Below are positions 35,482-44,035 of a stretch of DNA of 64,000 nt, piece by piece. The first letter of the stretch is position 1; the number at the start of each line of letters is the position of its first letter. Below the pieces are notes generated by a model. The model made no database searches and had not been told where the DNA came from. It saw only the letters and a program-made list of their open reading frames with translations. Origin of the DNA: Agrobacterium sp. AGB01 (GTDB lineage Bacteria; Pseudomonadota; Alphaproteobacteria; Rhizobiales; Rhizobiaceae); contig NZ_JACVAB010000005.1 in assembly GCF_014851585.1 (NCBI RefSeq), positions 186,001 to 250,000 on the forward strand, written 5' to 3'. A program made the translations under genes and the position numbers.

Positions 35482-35996
35482 GCCCGCGCAATCCATAGGG
35501 CACGTTCGATTTTTGAGGCTGGGACATGCAACCTCTGTGATGCTCTAAATGCAATGGTTTAATTGCGACACCGATTAAGCCATTGCATTCTTCGGCCTGC
35601 CCGCGTCCTGCTGTAGCTGACAGCCGCCCTTGTGATTTCAAATCAAATGCCCCTAGATGACATGAGCGCATGGACGTGGCGTATCCCGAAGACCAAGTGG
35701 CAAGTGCCAATATTCAAACATGGTCCGCATAACTCTTCCGGTTTTTAGCCACAAGTCGGATGCCGTTTTGCCCAACGTGCTACCGCATCCCCGCCACTAT
35801 CCGGGTGCTAATTTTGTTCATCTGCTGACCTCTCATGTGCGACAATTGTACTGGCAGGTAACCGTCGTGCGAAGCATGACTGACGGTAAACATGATGGGT
35901 GGCAAAGTCGGCGCAAAAGGCGCAAGAATAGCGCTCTGCCAGCAAACCACAGTGCGTACGCAAACCGTATCGCTGCGGGTAAACAGGAGCTCCAAA
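35482..35996. other. Intergenic region dominated by a long hairpin
   Basis: About 515 bp between the cupredoxin and the flavin-fold gene. The one clear structure is the inverted repeat at 35548-35589. Overlapping short frames between 35720 and 36079 have no supporting features. The sequence looks degenerate, like other parts of 33.7-36.6 kb. Confidence 0.5.
35548..35589. repeat. Long inverted repeat able to form a 16-bp stem
   Basis: AATGCAATGGTTTAAT (35548-35563) pairs with ATTAAGCCATTGCATT (35574-35589) along 16 positions with one G-T wobble and a 10-nt loop. It lies 67 bp after the cupredoxin stop. No T-run follows. It could be a terminator, an operator, or the end of a lost mobile element. 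Confidence 0.6.
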
Positions 35997-36455
35997 ATGA
36001 ATTTGCGAGATATGACAAGGCAGGAATGCGAGACGATGCTTTCGGTCAACCAGATTGGTCATCTCGGCTGCATCTGTGACGAGCGTCCTTATGTTGTTCC
36101 AATACGGTATGCTTTCAGGGACGGCGCCTTTTACAGCTTTTCATTACCGGGCAAAAAGATCGACAGTCTTCGACTTAACCCGCACGCCTGCGTCCAGATT
36201 GAGCAATTGGTCACACCGGATGAATGGCAGAGCGTCCTTCTCGAGGGCCGCTATCAAGAACTGCCTGACGACGAAAAATGGCATGATGAACATATGTATG
36301 CCTGGTCTCTTTTACAGCAGAGGGCCAACTGGTGGGAACCGGGAATGTACAAGTCCACGGATGCTGTAGGCCTCACTCCCGTTTTCTACAGTATCCAGAT
36401 TGAAGTTATCTCTGGGCGCCATGCAACAAGGGATTTGATCGCAAGCACTAGCTAA
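35997..36455 (+). CDS. Pyridoxamine-5'-phosphate-oxidase-fold (flavin-binding) protein
   Basis: A protein of 152 residues from the ATG at 35997, with CAGGAG ahead; the longer frame to 35892 is not supported. The split-barrel begins MTRQECETMLSVNQIGHLGC and continues RPYVVPIRYAFRDGAFYSFS and KIDSLRLNPHACVQIE, typical of NimA/general-stress FMN-binding proteins. A role in flavin- or F420-like redox or nitro-reduction is inferred from the family only. The ghost of a pcaQ gene begins immediately after its stop. Confidence 0.85.
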   Translation: MNLRDMTRQECETMLSVNQIGHLGCICDERPYVVPIRYAFRDGAFYSFSLPGKKIDSLRLNPHACVQIEQLVTPDEWQSVLLEGRYQELPDDEKWHDEHMYAWSLLQQRANWWEPGMYKSTDAVGLTPVFYSIQIEVISGRHATRDLIASTS

Positions 36456-36619
36456 ATCCACTGTCGGTGAAGGATGCGCTGTCGATATCTTTGACGAACG
36501 ACTGTGTGCACTGCAGATCAACTCGAGTGACACGAGTAACACATCAGGGCTCGTCGGCATGACAATGCTATCTGGTGCAGATCATACGTGAGGTCGCAGC
36601 CTCTCTCTCGCTAATTTGA
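36456..36619 (+). pseudogene. 3' remnant of a pcaQ-type LysR gene
   Basis: The translation DIFDERLCALQI at 36484 onward matches PcaQ's DIDDGRLCILPI, followed by GLVGMTM against GPVGLTM. After a small deletion and frame change, LVQIIREVAASLSLI and a TGA at 36617-36619 match the intact C-terminus MQTIREAAASRALI. The nucleotide similarity continues past the stop (CCCGCCAAT versus CCTGCCAAT). The rest of the gene is gone. It is convergent with pcaR, as pcaQ would be in a contiguous pca cluster. Confidence 0.8.
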
Positions 36620-36641
36620 GACCCGCCAATCGTTTTCAGAT

Positions 36642-37415
36642 TCAGGCGAGAACGCCCTGAAGCTCGCGGCTTACCTGCAGCAATGACGGCAGATAGGTCT
36701 CAATGACCTCTACCATGGGCTCAGGGGAGGCTGCGAGCCCCGTATTGAGAGCCCCGATGACAACGCCGCGCGCATTTTTAAGTGGAACCGCGACAGATCG
36801 CAGCCCTTGCTCTACCTCCTGGTCGACCGCGGCATATCCTTGCTTTCTCACCAGTTCCAACTCTGCCATTATCGCGTCGACATCATTGACTGTCCGCAAA
36901 GTTCTGGCCTGGAGCGGATGGCCCGCCAGCATGTCGCGAACGTGATGTTCAGCCAGTGCCGCCAGCATAACGCGCCCCAAAGATGTGCAGTAGGCCGGAA
37001 GTCGTGACCCGGGCATGAGAGCAATCGACATCACTCTTCTCTGCGCTGCACGGGCCACGTAAACGATTTCCGCATCGTCCAGAATAGCAACAGACGTACT
37101 CTGACCGATCTTTTCCGACAGTTGATCAAGCCAAGGCTGGACAATGCGTGGCAATGGCATGGAGGCAAGGCATCCTGTTCCGAGCCGCAGCACACGCGGG
37201 GTCACGGTGAAGAATTTGCCATCATACGCACAGTACCCATGTTCTGCGAGGGTCAACAGACATCGCCGGGCGGTGGCTCGGTCCAGTCCCGTGATGTCCG
37301 CAGTTTGCGAAATGCTCAAGCGCGGTGTTTCGGCGGTAAATGCTTCGATAACGCGTAGGCCTTTGGCTAATCCGCCCATCATGTCATTTTGCTTGATGGC
37401 CACATCATTTCTCAT
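36642..37415 (-). CDS. pcaR: IclR-family regulator of pcaIJF
   Basis: A protein of 257 residues. The N-terminal winged helix (about 12-75) includes SISQTADITGLDRATARRCL. The C-terminal effector domain contains CTSLGRVMLAAL near residues 140-150, typical of IclR proteins of the PcaR/PcaU/PobR group that respond to beta-ketoadipate or aromatic acids. It is divergent from pcaI across a 126-bp gap containing a 12-bp inverted repeat, so control of pcaIJF and of itself is likely. Confidence 0.9.
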   Translation of the reverse strand: MRNDVAIKQNDMMGGLAKGLRVIEAFTAETPRLSISQTADITGLDRATARRCLLTLAEHGYCAYDGKFFTVTPRVLRLGTGCLASMPLPRIVQPWLDQLSEKIGQSTSVAILDDAEIVYVARAAQRRVMSIALMPGSRLPAYCTSLGRVMLAALAEHHVRDMLAGHPLQARTLRTVNDVDAIMAELELVRKQGYAAVDQEVEQGLRSVAVPLKNARGVVIGALNTGLAASPEPMVEVIETYLPSLLQVSRELQGVLA

Positions 37416-37452
37416 TTGTGCGATATGTAAACAAATACAGCATATCGCACAA
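37416..37452. promoter_or_regulatory. Candidate PcaR operator (12-bp inverted repeat)
   Basis: TTGTGCGATATG (37416-37427) and CATATCGCACAA (37441-37452) are exact reverse complements separated by 13 bp, directly upstream of the pcaR start and about 90 bp before pcaI. The core TGTGCGAT/ATCGCACA resembles the binding box described for Pseudomonas PcaR (GTTCGATAATCGCAC). Confidence 0.7.
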
Positions 37453-37541
37453 TTCGGTTGAGGTCGACAATGTGCAGCGGTAGAAAATTAGACAAGGCTC
37501 CTTAACGGGGCCATCGAAGTTACATCCGTGGAGGTCGTAGG

Positions 37542-38249
37542 ATGGACAAGACGAGCCCGAACCTTGCGCAAGCCGTCTCGGAAATTGGTGACGGTGCAAC
37601 GGTGATGATCGGGGGGTTCGGAGGATCCGGTGCGCCGATTGAACTTATTCACGCACTGATCGACAAAGGGCCGAAAGGCCTGACAGTGATAAACAATAAT
37701 GCCGGAAATGGCCGGATAGGCATCGCTGCCATGATCGATGCGGGCATGGTCCGCAAAATGATCTGTTCGTTTCCGAAATCGTCTGATCCGCGTGCATTTA
37801 CTGACAGGTATCTTGCTGGTGAAATCGAACTTGAGCTTGTTCCGCAAGGCACGCTCGCGGAACGTATTCGTGCGGGCGGAGCTGGAATTCCGGCATTCTA
37901 CACGCCGACCGCCTACGGCACGGAGCTTGCCGACGGAAAGCCGATCGGCGAGTTTGATGGCAGGCACTATGTTCAGGAGCGTTGGCTCAAGGCCGATTTC
38001 GCCATCATCAAGGCTCATCTCGGCGATCGCCATGGCAACCTGATCTATAACAAGGCCGCACGCAACTTCAATCCGTTGATGTGCATGGCCGCTGCCAGGA
38101 CGATTGTTCAGGTCTCCGGCATCGTCGAACCCGGGGAAATTGATCCCGAACATGTCGTGACCCCCGGGATTTTTGTTGATCGTCTTGTCGAGGTCTCACA
38201 GCCACAACAGGAAGAGGAACTCATTCGGGCCGGAGTTGCTTACGCATGA
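37542..38249 (+). CDS. pcaI: 3-oxoadipate CoA-transferase, alpha subunit
   Basis: A protein of 235 residues of CoA-transferase family I. The glycine-rich IGGFGGSGAP near residues 22-31 and AHLGDRHGNLIYN near 165-177 are typical. With PcaJ it transfers CoA from succinyl-CoA to 3-oxoadipate. GGAGGTCGTAGG lies ahead of the ATG. Its stop overlaps the pcaJ start by 4 nt, giving a coupled heterodimer. Confidence 0.95.
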   Translation: MDKTSPNLAQAVSEIGDGATVMIGGFGGSGAPIELIHALIDKGPKGLTVINNNAGNGRIGIAAMIDAGMVRKMICSFPKSSDPRAFTDRYLAGEIELELVPQGTLAERIRAGGAGIPAFYTPTAYGTELADGKPIGEFDGRHYVQERWLKADFAIIKAHLGDRHGNLIYNKAARNFNPLMCMAAARTIVQVSGIVEPGEIDPEHVVTPGIFVDRLVEVSQPQQEEELIRAGVAYA

Positions 38250-38935
38250 CAAGTGCCATTCACGAGGAACACAAGCTAAGCAACGCGCAGATTGCCTGGC
38301 GTGCAGCCCAGGACATCGCTGACGGTGCCTATGTCAACCTTGGTATCGGTTTTCCTGAGATGGTTGCGCGGTACCAACCACCCGGCCGGGAAGCGGTATT
38401 CCACACGGAAAACGGCATCCTCGATTTTGGAGAGGCGCCGAAGGTCGGTGAGGAGGATTGGGATCTCATCAATGCCGGGAAAAAGGCTGTGACTTTGAAG
38501 CCCGGTGCCGCGTTCTTCCATCATGCAGACAGTTTTGCCATGGTGCGCGGTGGTCATCTCGATGTCGCTATTCTCGGTGCCTTACAGGTTGCGCAAAATG
38601 GAGACCTTGCGAATTGGCGGGTCGGTTCAAAGGGTGTGCCAGCGGTCGGCGGTGCGATGGATCTTGTGCACGGCGCCAAGCAGGTCTTTGTCATCACCGA
38701 GCACGTGACCAAGAACGGCGAGCCGAAGCTGGTTGAGAAATGCACGTTCCCGTTGACCGGTGTTGCTTGCGTCACACGCATCTACACCAGCCACGCTGTC
38801 ATCGACGTCGCTCAGGGGCGTTTTGTGCTGAGGGAGAAACTTGCCGGCATGAGCGTTGATGATCTGCAAGCCATGACCGGAGCAGCGCTGCATGTCGACG
38901 GGGCGGTCGCCGACCTCGTCGTTCCTGATTTGTGA
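38246..38935 (+). CDS. pcaJ: 3-oxoadipate CoA-transferase, beta subunit
   Basis: A protein of 229 residues. The catalytic glutamate is E55 in the family motif HTENGIL, and VNLGIGFPEMV and LAGMSVDDLQAMTGA are also typical of the beta chain. It acts with PcaI. The gene overlaps pcaI by 4 nt and is followed by pcaF after about 11 bp. Confidence 0.95.
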   Translation: MTSAIHEEHKLSNAQIAWRAAQDIADGAYVNLGIGFPEMVARYQPPGREAVFHTENGILDFGEAPKVGEEDWDLINAGKKAVTLKPGAAFFHHADSFAMVRGGHLDVAILGALQVAQNGDLANWRVGSKGVPAVGGAMDLVHGAKQVFVITEHVTKNGEPKLVEKCTFPLTGVACVTRIYTSHAVIDVAQGRFVLREKLAGMSVDDLQAMTGAALHVDGAVADLVVPDL

Positions 38936-38946
38936 GGGCAATACCT

Positions 38947-40152
38947 ATGGCCGAAGCTTACATCTGCGACTACGTCAGAACCCCCATTGGCCGGTTTGGC
39001 GGGGCGCTTTCCTCGGTACGCGCTGACGATCTCGGAGCTTTGCCGCTCAAGGCGCTGGTCGAACGAAATACTGGCGTCGACTGGGATGCGATTGGAGACA
39101 TCATTTATGGCTGTGCCAATCAGGCAGGGGAAGACAACAGGAATGTCGCGCGTATGTCGCTACTTCTTGCTGGGCTACCGGTCTCCGTTAGTGGCACCAC
39201 AGTCAACCGCCTGTGCGGTTCCGGTATGGATGCGGTCATGACCGCCGCCCGCGCTATTAAATCAGGCGAAGCAGACTTAATGATCGCTGGAGGCGTGGAA
39301 AGCATGAGCCGTGCGCCTTTTGTGATGCCCAAGGCGGACACGGCGTTTTCCCGTCATGCGGAAATCCATGACACGACGATTGGTTGGCGTTTCATCAATC
39401 CATTGATGAAAAATCTGTATGGCGTCGATTCCATGCCCGAAACGGGGGAAAATGTTGCGCAAGATTACCGGATTTCTCGCGAAGATCAGGATGCATTTGC
39501 GTTTCGCAGCCAGATGAAAGCCGCGGCTGCGCAGGAAAATGGCCGACTTGCCCGAGAAATCACCCCGGTTTTCGTGCCGCAGCGAAAGGGTGAGGCCATC
39601 ATGGTGTCCCAAGATGAGCATCCCCGAGCAACAACGCTTGAAGCCCTTGCCAAACTCGGCACACCTTTCAGGAAGGAAGGGGGAACGGTGACAGCCGGCA
39701 ATGCGTCAGGGGTCAACGACGGCGCTGCCGCTCTCATACTCGCTTCCGAGCAAGCCGCAAAAAAATATGGTCTGACGCCACTTGCCCGTGTTCTGGCCGG
39801 TGCGGCAGCCGGTGTTCCTCCGCGCGTCATGGGCATTGGCCCTGTACCGGCCTCTAAGAAGCTGATGACGATGCTCGGCCTCACCCAGGACCGCTTCGAT
39901 GTCATTGAACTCAACGAAGCTTTCGCATCACAAGGCCTGGCAACGTTAAGAGAGCTCGGCATCGCCGATGATGACCCGCGCGTTAATCCAAATGGCGGCG
40001 CGATAGCGCTTGGCCACCCGTTGGGTATGTCGGGCGCCCGCATTGCAGGAACAGCCGCGCTTCAACTTTCTCTGGCCAAGGGCAGATATGCGCTGGCAAC
40101 AATGTGCATCGGCGTGGGACAGGGTATTGCGATCGCTTTGGAGGGTGTTTGA
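38947..40152 (+). CDS. pcaF: 3-oxoadipyl-CoA thiolase
   Basis: A protein of 401 residues from the ATG at 38947, with GAGGGCA ahead; the frame opens 15 bp earlier. Thiolase catalytic residues are C90 (NRLCGSGM), the histidine in GGAIALGHPLG and the cysteine in MCIGVGQG near the C-terminus. It splits 3-oxoadipyl-CoA to succinyl-CoA and acetyl-CoA, the last step of the pathway begun by QuiC or PcaHG. Confidence 0.95.
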   Translation: MAEAYICDYVRTPIGRFGGALSSVRADDLGALPLKALVERNTGVDWDAIGDIIYGCANQAGEDNRNVARMSLLLAGLPVSVSGTTVNRLCGSGMDAVMTAARAIKSGEADLMIAGGVESMSRAPFVMPKADTAFSRHAEIHDTTIGWRFINPLMKNLYGVDSMPETGENVAQDYRISREDQDAFAFRSQMKAAAAQENGRLAREITPVFVPQRKGEAIMVSQDEHPRATTLEALAKLGTPFRKEGGTVTAGNASGVNDGAAALILASEQAAKKYGLTPLARVLAGAAAGVPPRVMGIGPVPASKKLMTMLGLTQDRFDVIELNEAFASQGLATLRELGIADDDPRVNPNGGAIALGHPLGMSGARIAGTAALQLSLAKGRYALATMCIGVGQGIAIALEGV

Positions 40153-40582
40153 CGTTTAACCAAGGAAAGGCGATCGGATCAAGCGGAATTGGGACCGCTT
40201 AAGCGATACTTTGGTCACGGTAGCCATATTTACGATCCAATCACTACGGCAAAGTTACATGCCTTATCTGGACGCGGAGAGGCTTCGAAATTGCGTCGCC
40301 CTCGTTTGCGAGATAAGCCATTGGCCGATTGCACGATTAAAAGCCAAGCTTAATCATAGAGAGTTGTATTGTATGGATTGCCTCGCTCTTCCTGTCCTAC
40401 ACGTTCCAATACGGCCTTTAGGTGAGCTGACTAGCGATTGTATCGTGACCGTAAGCTTGAAAGGGGTGTAGCGCTGCTCAGCCCGATGCCCTCGGCCGTA
40501 AAACAGAGCTTGGCGGAGTTGGTGCAAGGTTGCGTGGTGGCCTTGTCATCAACTCGAGGCACTAGGTCGCAGCAACTATTTG
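40153..40582. other. Intergenic region after pcaF
   Basis: About 430 bp between pcaF and the LysR gene, with both genes pointing into it. AAGCGG/CCGCTT at 40181-40200 is a small hairpin with an 8-nt loop and may act as a weak terminator for pcaIJF. Nothing else is recognised. Confidence 0.5.
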
Positions 40583-41473
40583 TTATCGCAATTCGGCGCT
40601 CGTAGTGGCAATCTCGCGTATGTCCCACATCAGTGCGTTTCGATTGCCCGGGCTCCATATGGCATGAAGCTCGGCAATACATTCGTGCTTCAGATCCAGT
40701 GCACGAAAAACGACATTATCGAAGCAAGCATTTTGGGTGCCAGCGGGTACGATTGCCAGACCGATACCTGCGCTGACCAGTGACAATATTGCCTGCGAAT
40801 GTGTCATATTCTGCACGATACGCGGTGTGACGCCGTTTTCCGCCATTAGCCGAGCGAGTTTGTCGTGCAGATAACGTGCTGCAGACGAAAACATGATGAA
40901 GGGTTCGCCATTGAGGGCATCCAGTGGCGAGCGGCGATTGGCCGCTAGTGGATGGGTGCGGGGAATGGCCAGCATCATGGTTTCGCGCGCGACACAAAGA
41001 CTTTCAAGGTGGTGCGAGCCGGTTAGTGGACGAGACAAGCCAAGATCAATTTCTCCGCCATTGATAGCCTGAAGCTGTTCGGCGGTTTCCATCTGCACCA
41101 GTTCGAGTTCAATTTGGGGAGCAAGAGCGCGGGCCTGACTGATGAAGCCCGGCAAGAAGCTGTAAGTGGCGGCACCAACAAATGCGACCTTGACAGATCC
41201 GGCGCTGCCGCGAGCAGCCCTTCTGGTCACCGTGACAGCGGCATTGCCGATTTCCAGGAGTTTCTGGGCCTCGACTAGAAATGTCAGGCCTGCAGGTGTC
41301 AGGACGACACGCCTGCTATTCCTTTCAAAAAGTGTAACATCCAGTGTTTGCTCCAGCAACTTGATCTGCCGACTGAGCGGGGGCTGTGTGATGTTCAGAC
41401 GTCGGGCGGCACGGCTGAAGTTCAGTTCAGAGGCCACCATAACGAATGAACGGACCTGTCCTAAATCAAGCAT
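40583..41473 (-). CDS. LysR-family regulator of the aldarate locus
   Basis: A protein of 296 residues. Helix-turn-helix about 5-63 (RAARRLNITQPPLSRQIKLLE, split across two helices). The effector domain has FVGAATYSFLPGFIS at its start. It is divergent from the galactarate/talarate dehydratase gene with a 114-bp shared promoter, so it is likely an aldarate-responsive activator. The BenM/CatM-like N-terminus is common to this group and does not itself fix the effector. Confidence 0.87.
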   Translation of the reverse strand: MLDLGQVRSFVMVASELNFSRAARRLNITQPPLSRQIKLLEQTLDVTLFERNSRRVVLTPAGLTFLVEAQKLLEIGNAAVTVTRRAARGSAGSVKVAFVGAATYSFLPGFISQARALAPQIELELVQMETAEQLQAINGGEIDLGLSRPLTGSHHLESLCVARETMMLAIPRTHPLAANRRSPLDALNGEPFIMFSSAARYLHDKLARLMAENGVTPRIVQNMTHSQAILSLVSAGIGLAIVPAGTQNACFDNVVFRALDLKHECIAELHAIWSPGNRNALMWDIREIATTSAELR

Positions 41474-41587
41474 CTATTCAAATCCGGTATAGATATTCAA
41501 CAACAATCAACTTGGACTTAAATGGATTGGGGCGTTATCAGTCAAGCATGACAGCTCTACAGAAGCTCGAAATCGGGAGGCGGCTAG

Positions 41588-42760
41588 ATGGATATGCATG
41601 CTTTAAAGACAGGTCAGCAAGGATTTCAGTCGGCCGGGGACAGTATTGCCTGGATAAAGCTGTCGTCGATCTTCCTGCCGTTGAAAACACCGTTTAGTGA
41701 CGCGAAGGTTTTAACAGGCAGACAAAAGCCGCTGACGGAAGTAGCATTCCTGTTTGCGGAAATCGAAACGAAGCAAGGCTATAGCGGGATCGGTTTCAGC
41801 TATTCAAAGCGAGCTGGCGGACCTGGGCAATATGAGCACGCCAAGGAAATCGCACATGTCCTGATCGGCGAGGACCCCAATGATATTGGCAAGTTGTGGA
41901 ACAAGCTTTGCTGGGCAGGCGCCTCAGTCGGCCGAAGCGGACTTGCCGTACAAGCCATCGCGGCCTTTGATGTGGCCTTATGGGATCTCAAAGCCAAACG
42001 TGCGGGACTGCCTCTGGCGAAGTTGCTGGGAGCGCACCGTGATTCCGTGCAGTGCTATAATACGTCAGGCGGCTTCCTTTCGTCGCCGATCGAAGAGGTT
42101 ATTGACAACGTTGAAATGTCAATTGCGTCAGGTATCGGCGGCATCAAGATCAAGGTTGGTCAGCCCGATATGAGTGCTGATCTGAAGCGCGTTGCTGCAG
42201 TGCATGAGCACATTGGTGGGCAGGCAGCGATGATGGTTGATGCAAACCAACAATGGGATCGCCCAAGCGCGATGCGTTTTGGCCGCCTTATGGAGCCCTA
42301 TCTCCTAACCTGGATCGAAGAGCCGCTCGATGCCTATGACGTGGAAGGCCATGCCGCCCTCGCAGCACAGCTCGATACGCCCATTGCAACAGGCGAGATG
42401 CTGGCAAGTGTTCTCGAGCACATCGCGCTTATCCAAAACAACGCCGTGGATTTTATCCAGCCGGACGCACCCCGTGTCGGTGGTATCACCCAGTTCCTGA
42501 AAATTTGCGCGCTGGCGGAAGCCAAGAAACTGCAGCTTGCTCCGCACTTCGCTATGGAAATTCACTTGCATCTGGCAGCAGCCTACGAGCTGGAACCTTG
42601 GGTAGAGCATTTCGATTGGCTTGACCCGCTATTTAATGAGCGGCTGGAGATTAAACAGGGGCGTATGCTCGTTCCAACCCGACCGGGGTTGGGCATTACT
42701 CTTTCAGAACAGTCCGGGCATTGGACGCGCGGAATGGCTGAATTTGGCAAACGTCCGTAA
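41588..42760 (+). CDS. Galactarate / L-talarate dehydratase (enolase superfamily)
   Basis: A protein of 390 residues of the mandelate racemase group, closely resembling the Salmonella L-talarate/galactarate dehydratase along its length (VSDAKVLTGRQKPLTE-like segment, GFSYSKRAGG, WAGASVGRSG, QPDAPRVGGI). Catalytic and metal residues are placed at K187 and K189 (KIK), D218, E244, E270 and H320. It should dehydrate meso-galactarate (and L-talarate) to 5-dehydro-4-deoxyglucarate in the cytoplasm. It lies between a divergent LysR and a convergent LacI gene, near an organic-acid importer. Confidence 0.88.
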   Translation: MDMHALKTGQQGFQSAGDSIAWIKLSSIFLPLKTPFSDAKVLTGRQKPLTEVAFLFAEIETKQGYSGIGFSYSKRAGGPGQYEHAKEIAHVLIGEDPNDIGKLWNKLCWAGASVGRSGLAVQAIAAFDVALWDLKAKRAGLPLAKLLGAHRDSVQCYNTSGGFLSSPIEEVIDNVEMSIASGIGGIKIKVGQPDMSADLKRVAAVHEHIGGQAAMMVDANQQWDRPSAMRFGRLMEPYLLTWIEEPLDAYDVEGHAALAAQLDTPIATGEMLASVLEHIALIQNNAVDFIQPDAPRVGGITQFLKICALAEAKKLQLAPHFAMEIHLHLAAAYELEPWVEHFDWLDPLFNERLEIKQGRMLVPTRPGLGITLSEQSGHWTRGMAEFGKRP

Positions 42761-42770
42761 CCAAGATGCG

Positions 42771-43811
42771 TCAGGCCGTTCCTCGGGCAACGATGTGGAA
42801 GTCTACATTGATCATGGCTTCCACGTCTTTGTCGCCTTCGATCTTTCTGAGGATTGAGCGGGCAGCCTTGGTGCCTATCTCTCGGCGATCAATGCGAACA
42901 GTGGTTAGTGGCGGGTGTGTGTGGGGAGCGAAATCGAAATCACCAAAGCCGACTATTCCAAGTTTGTCCGGCATGCTGCATCCGCGGGCGTGGGCTTCCG
43001 CCAATGCGCCGTGAGCGACCACATCTGAAGAGCAGAACACGCCAAGCGTACCTTCTCCACGATCCAAAAGCTGAGCCATCGCCATTCTTCCGTCACGGAA
43101 AGTGGACGGCGAGTTCATTTCGAGTTCGGGCAATTCGACATCAGCAATACCCTTGAGGCGTCCAACAAAACCGTCACGGCGCTGGACAGCGCGAGGATCA
43201 TTGGCGCCCACCTGTGCGTAACGGTCATACCCCTTGATCAGCAAATGTTCAGCCACCAGAACGCCGACCGCTGCATGAGAAAAACCAACCGCTGTATCGA
43301 GCGGCGAGGGTGTGGAATCCCAGATTTCGACAATGGGCAGGCCTGCCCCCGTCAGCATGGCGCGGGTCTCTTTAAGGTGAGTGATACCGGTCAGAATGAT
43401 GCCGTCGGGGCGTCGTGCCAGGATCGCACGGGTTAATTCCAGTTCCCGGCTGGCATCATAACCGGAGAGACCAAGAAGCAGCTGATAGTCGGCGGAGACG
43501 AGTTCCGCATTCAGACCTTCGATGGTTTCGGCAAAGATTGTACTCGCAACCGAGGGAACAATGGCAGCGATCAACCGGGTCCGCCTGGACGCCAAACCGC
43601 CGGCCAGAAGATTTGGCACATAACCGGTCTTGGCGATCACTCGCTCAATGGCTTCCAGCGTCCGGGGTTTAACGAGGCTAGGCGTGTTGATAGCCCGTGA
43701 AACTGTCACTGGCGACACACCTGCCAGCTTGGCGATGTCGGCAAGTGTCACTGGACCATTTGTAACATTGTTTTTGGTCTTGTCGTGTTCGGTCATCGCA
43801 ATAGTCCCCAT
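42771..43811 (-). CDS. LacI-family repressor of the TctCBA/dehydratase operon
   Basis: A protein of 346 residues, possibly starting 5-6 codons later at MTEHDKTKNN. The helix-turn-helix is LADIAKLAGVSPVTVSRAIN (about 23-42), followed by the hinge (GYVPNLLAGGLASRR) and a sugar-acid-type effector domain with GFSHAAVG and CSSDVVAHGAL. It resembles gluconate-type LacI regulators. Its operator lies in the promoter of the divergent tct operon and a half-site near its own start. Confidence 0.88.
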   Translation of the reverse strand: MGTIAMTEHDKTKNNVTNGPVTLADIAKLAGVSPVTVSRAINTPSLVKPRTLEAIERVIAKTGYVPNLLAGGLASRRTRLIAAIVPSVASTIFAETIEGLNAELVSADYQLLLGLSGYDASRELELTRAILARRPDGIILTGITHLKETRAMLTGAGLPIVEIWDSTPSPLDTAVGFSHAAVGVLVAEHLLIKGYDRYAQVGANDPRAVQRRDGFVGRLKGIADVELPELEMNSPSTFRDGRMAMAQLLDRGEGTLGVFCSSDVVAHGALAEAHARGCSMPDKLGIVGFGDFDFAPHTHPPLTTVRIDRREIGTKAARSILRKIEGDKDVEAMINVDFHIVARGTA

Positions 43812-43823
43812 TAAAATGATTTA

Positions 43824-43833
43824 CGCTTTCATT
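43824..43833 (-). promoter_or_regulatory. Half-operator near the LacI start
   Basis: On the minus strand AATGAAAGCG repeats the left half of the operator at 43948-43965 exactly. It lies 13 bp upstream of the lacI-type start, so the repressor may autoregulate. Confidence 0.45.
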
Positions 43834-43922
43834 TTATGTATAATCAAGTGGCAATATAGAAAATCTCATAGTTGGCTTGTTAATCCATTGATTCAAAATA
43901 CTTTAAAAAATACGCTCGCTGG

Positions 43923-43965
43923 TTGAAGTTCAGGATTTTAATTTTATAATGAAAGCGCTTCCATT
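43923..43965 (+). promoter_or_regulatory. Promoter and LacI operator of the tct operon
   Basis: A -35-like TTGAAG (43923-43928) and a perfect -10 TATAAT (43945-43950) are 16 bp apart. AATGAAAGCGCTTCCATT (43948-43965) overlaps the -10 and carries the classic LacI/GalR core AAGCGCTT. Binding would block the promoter. GGAGG occurs further on, just ahead of the first gene at 44036. Confidence 0.75.
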
Positions 43966-44035
43966 CCTTCGTCGGAGGATTTCGAAGGGTGGGTAGGTAA
44001 CGCTGGCGGGAGGCCAGAAAAGAGGAGGAATTATA

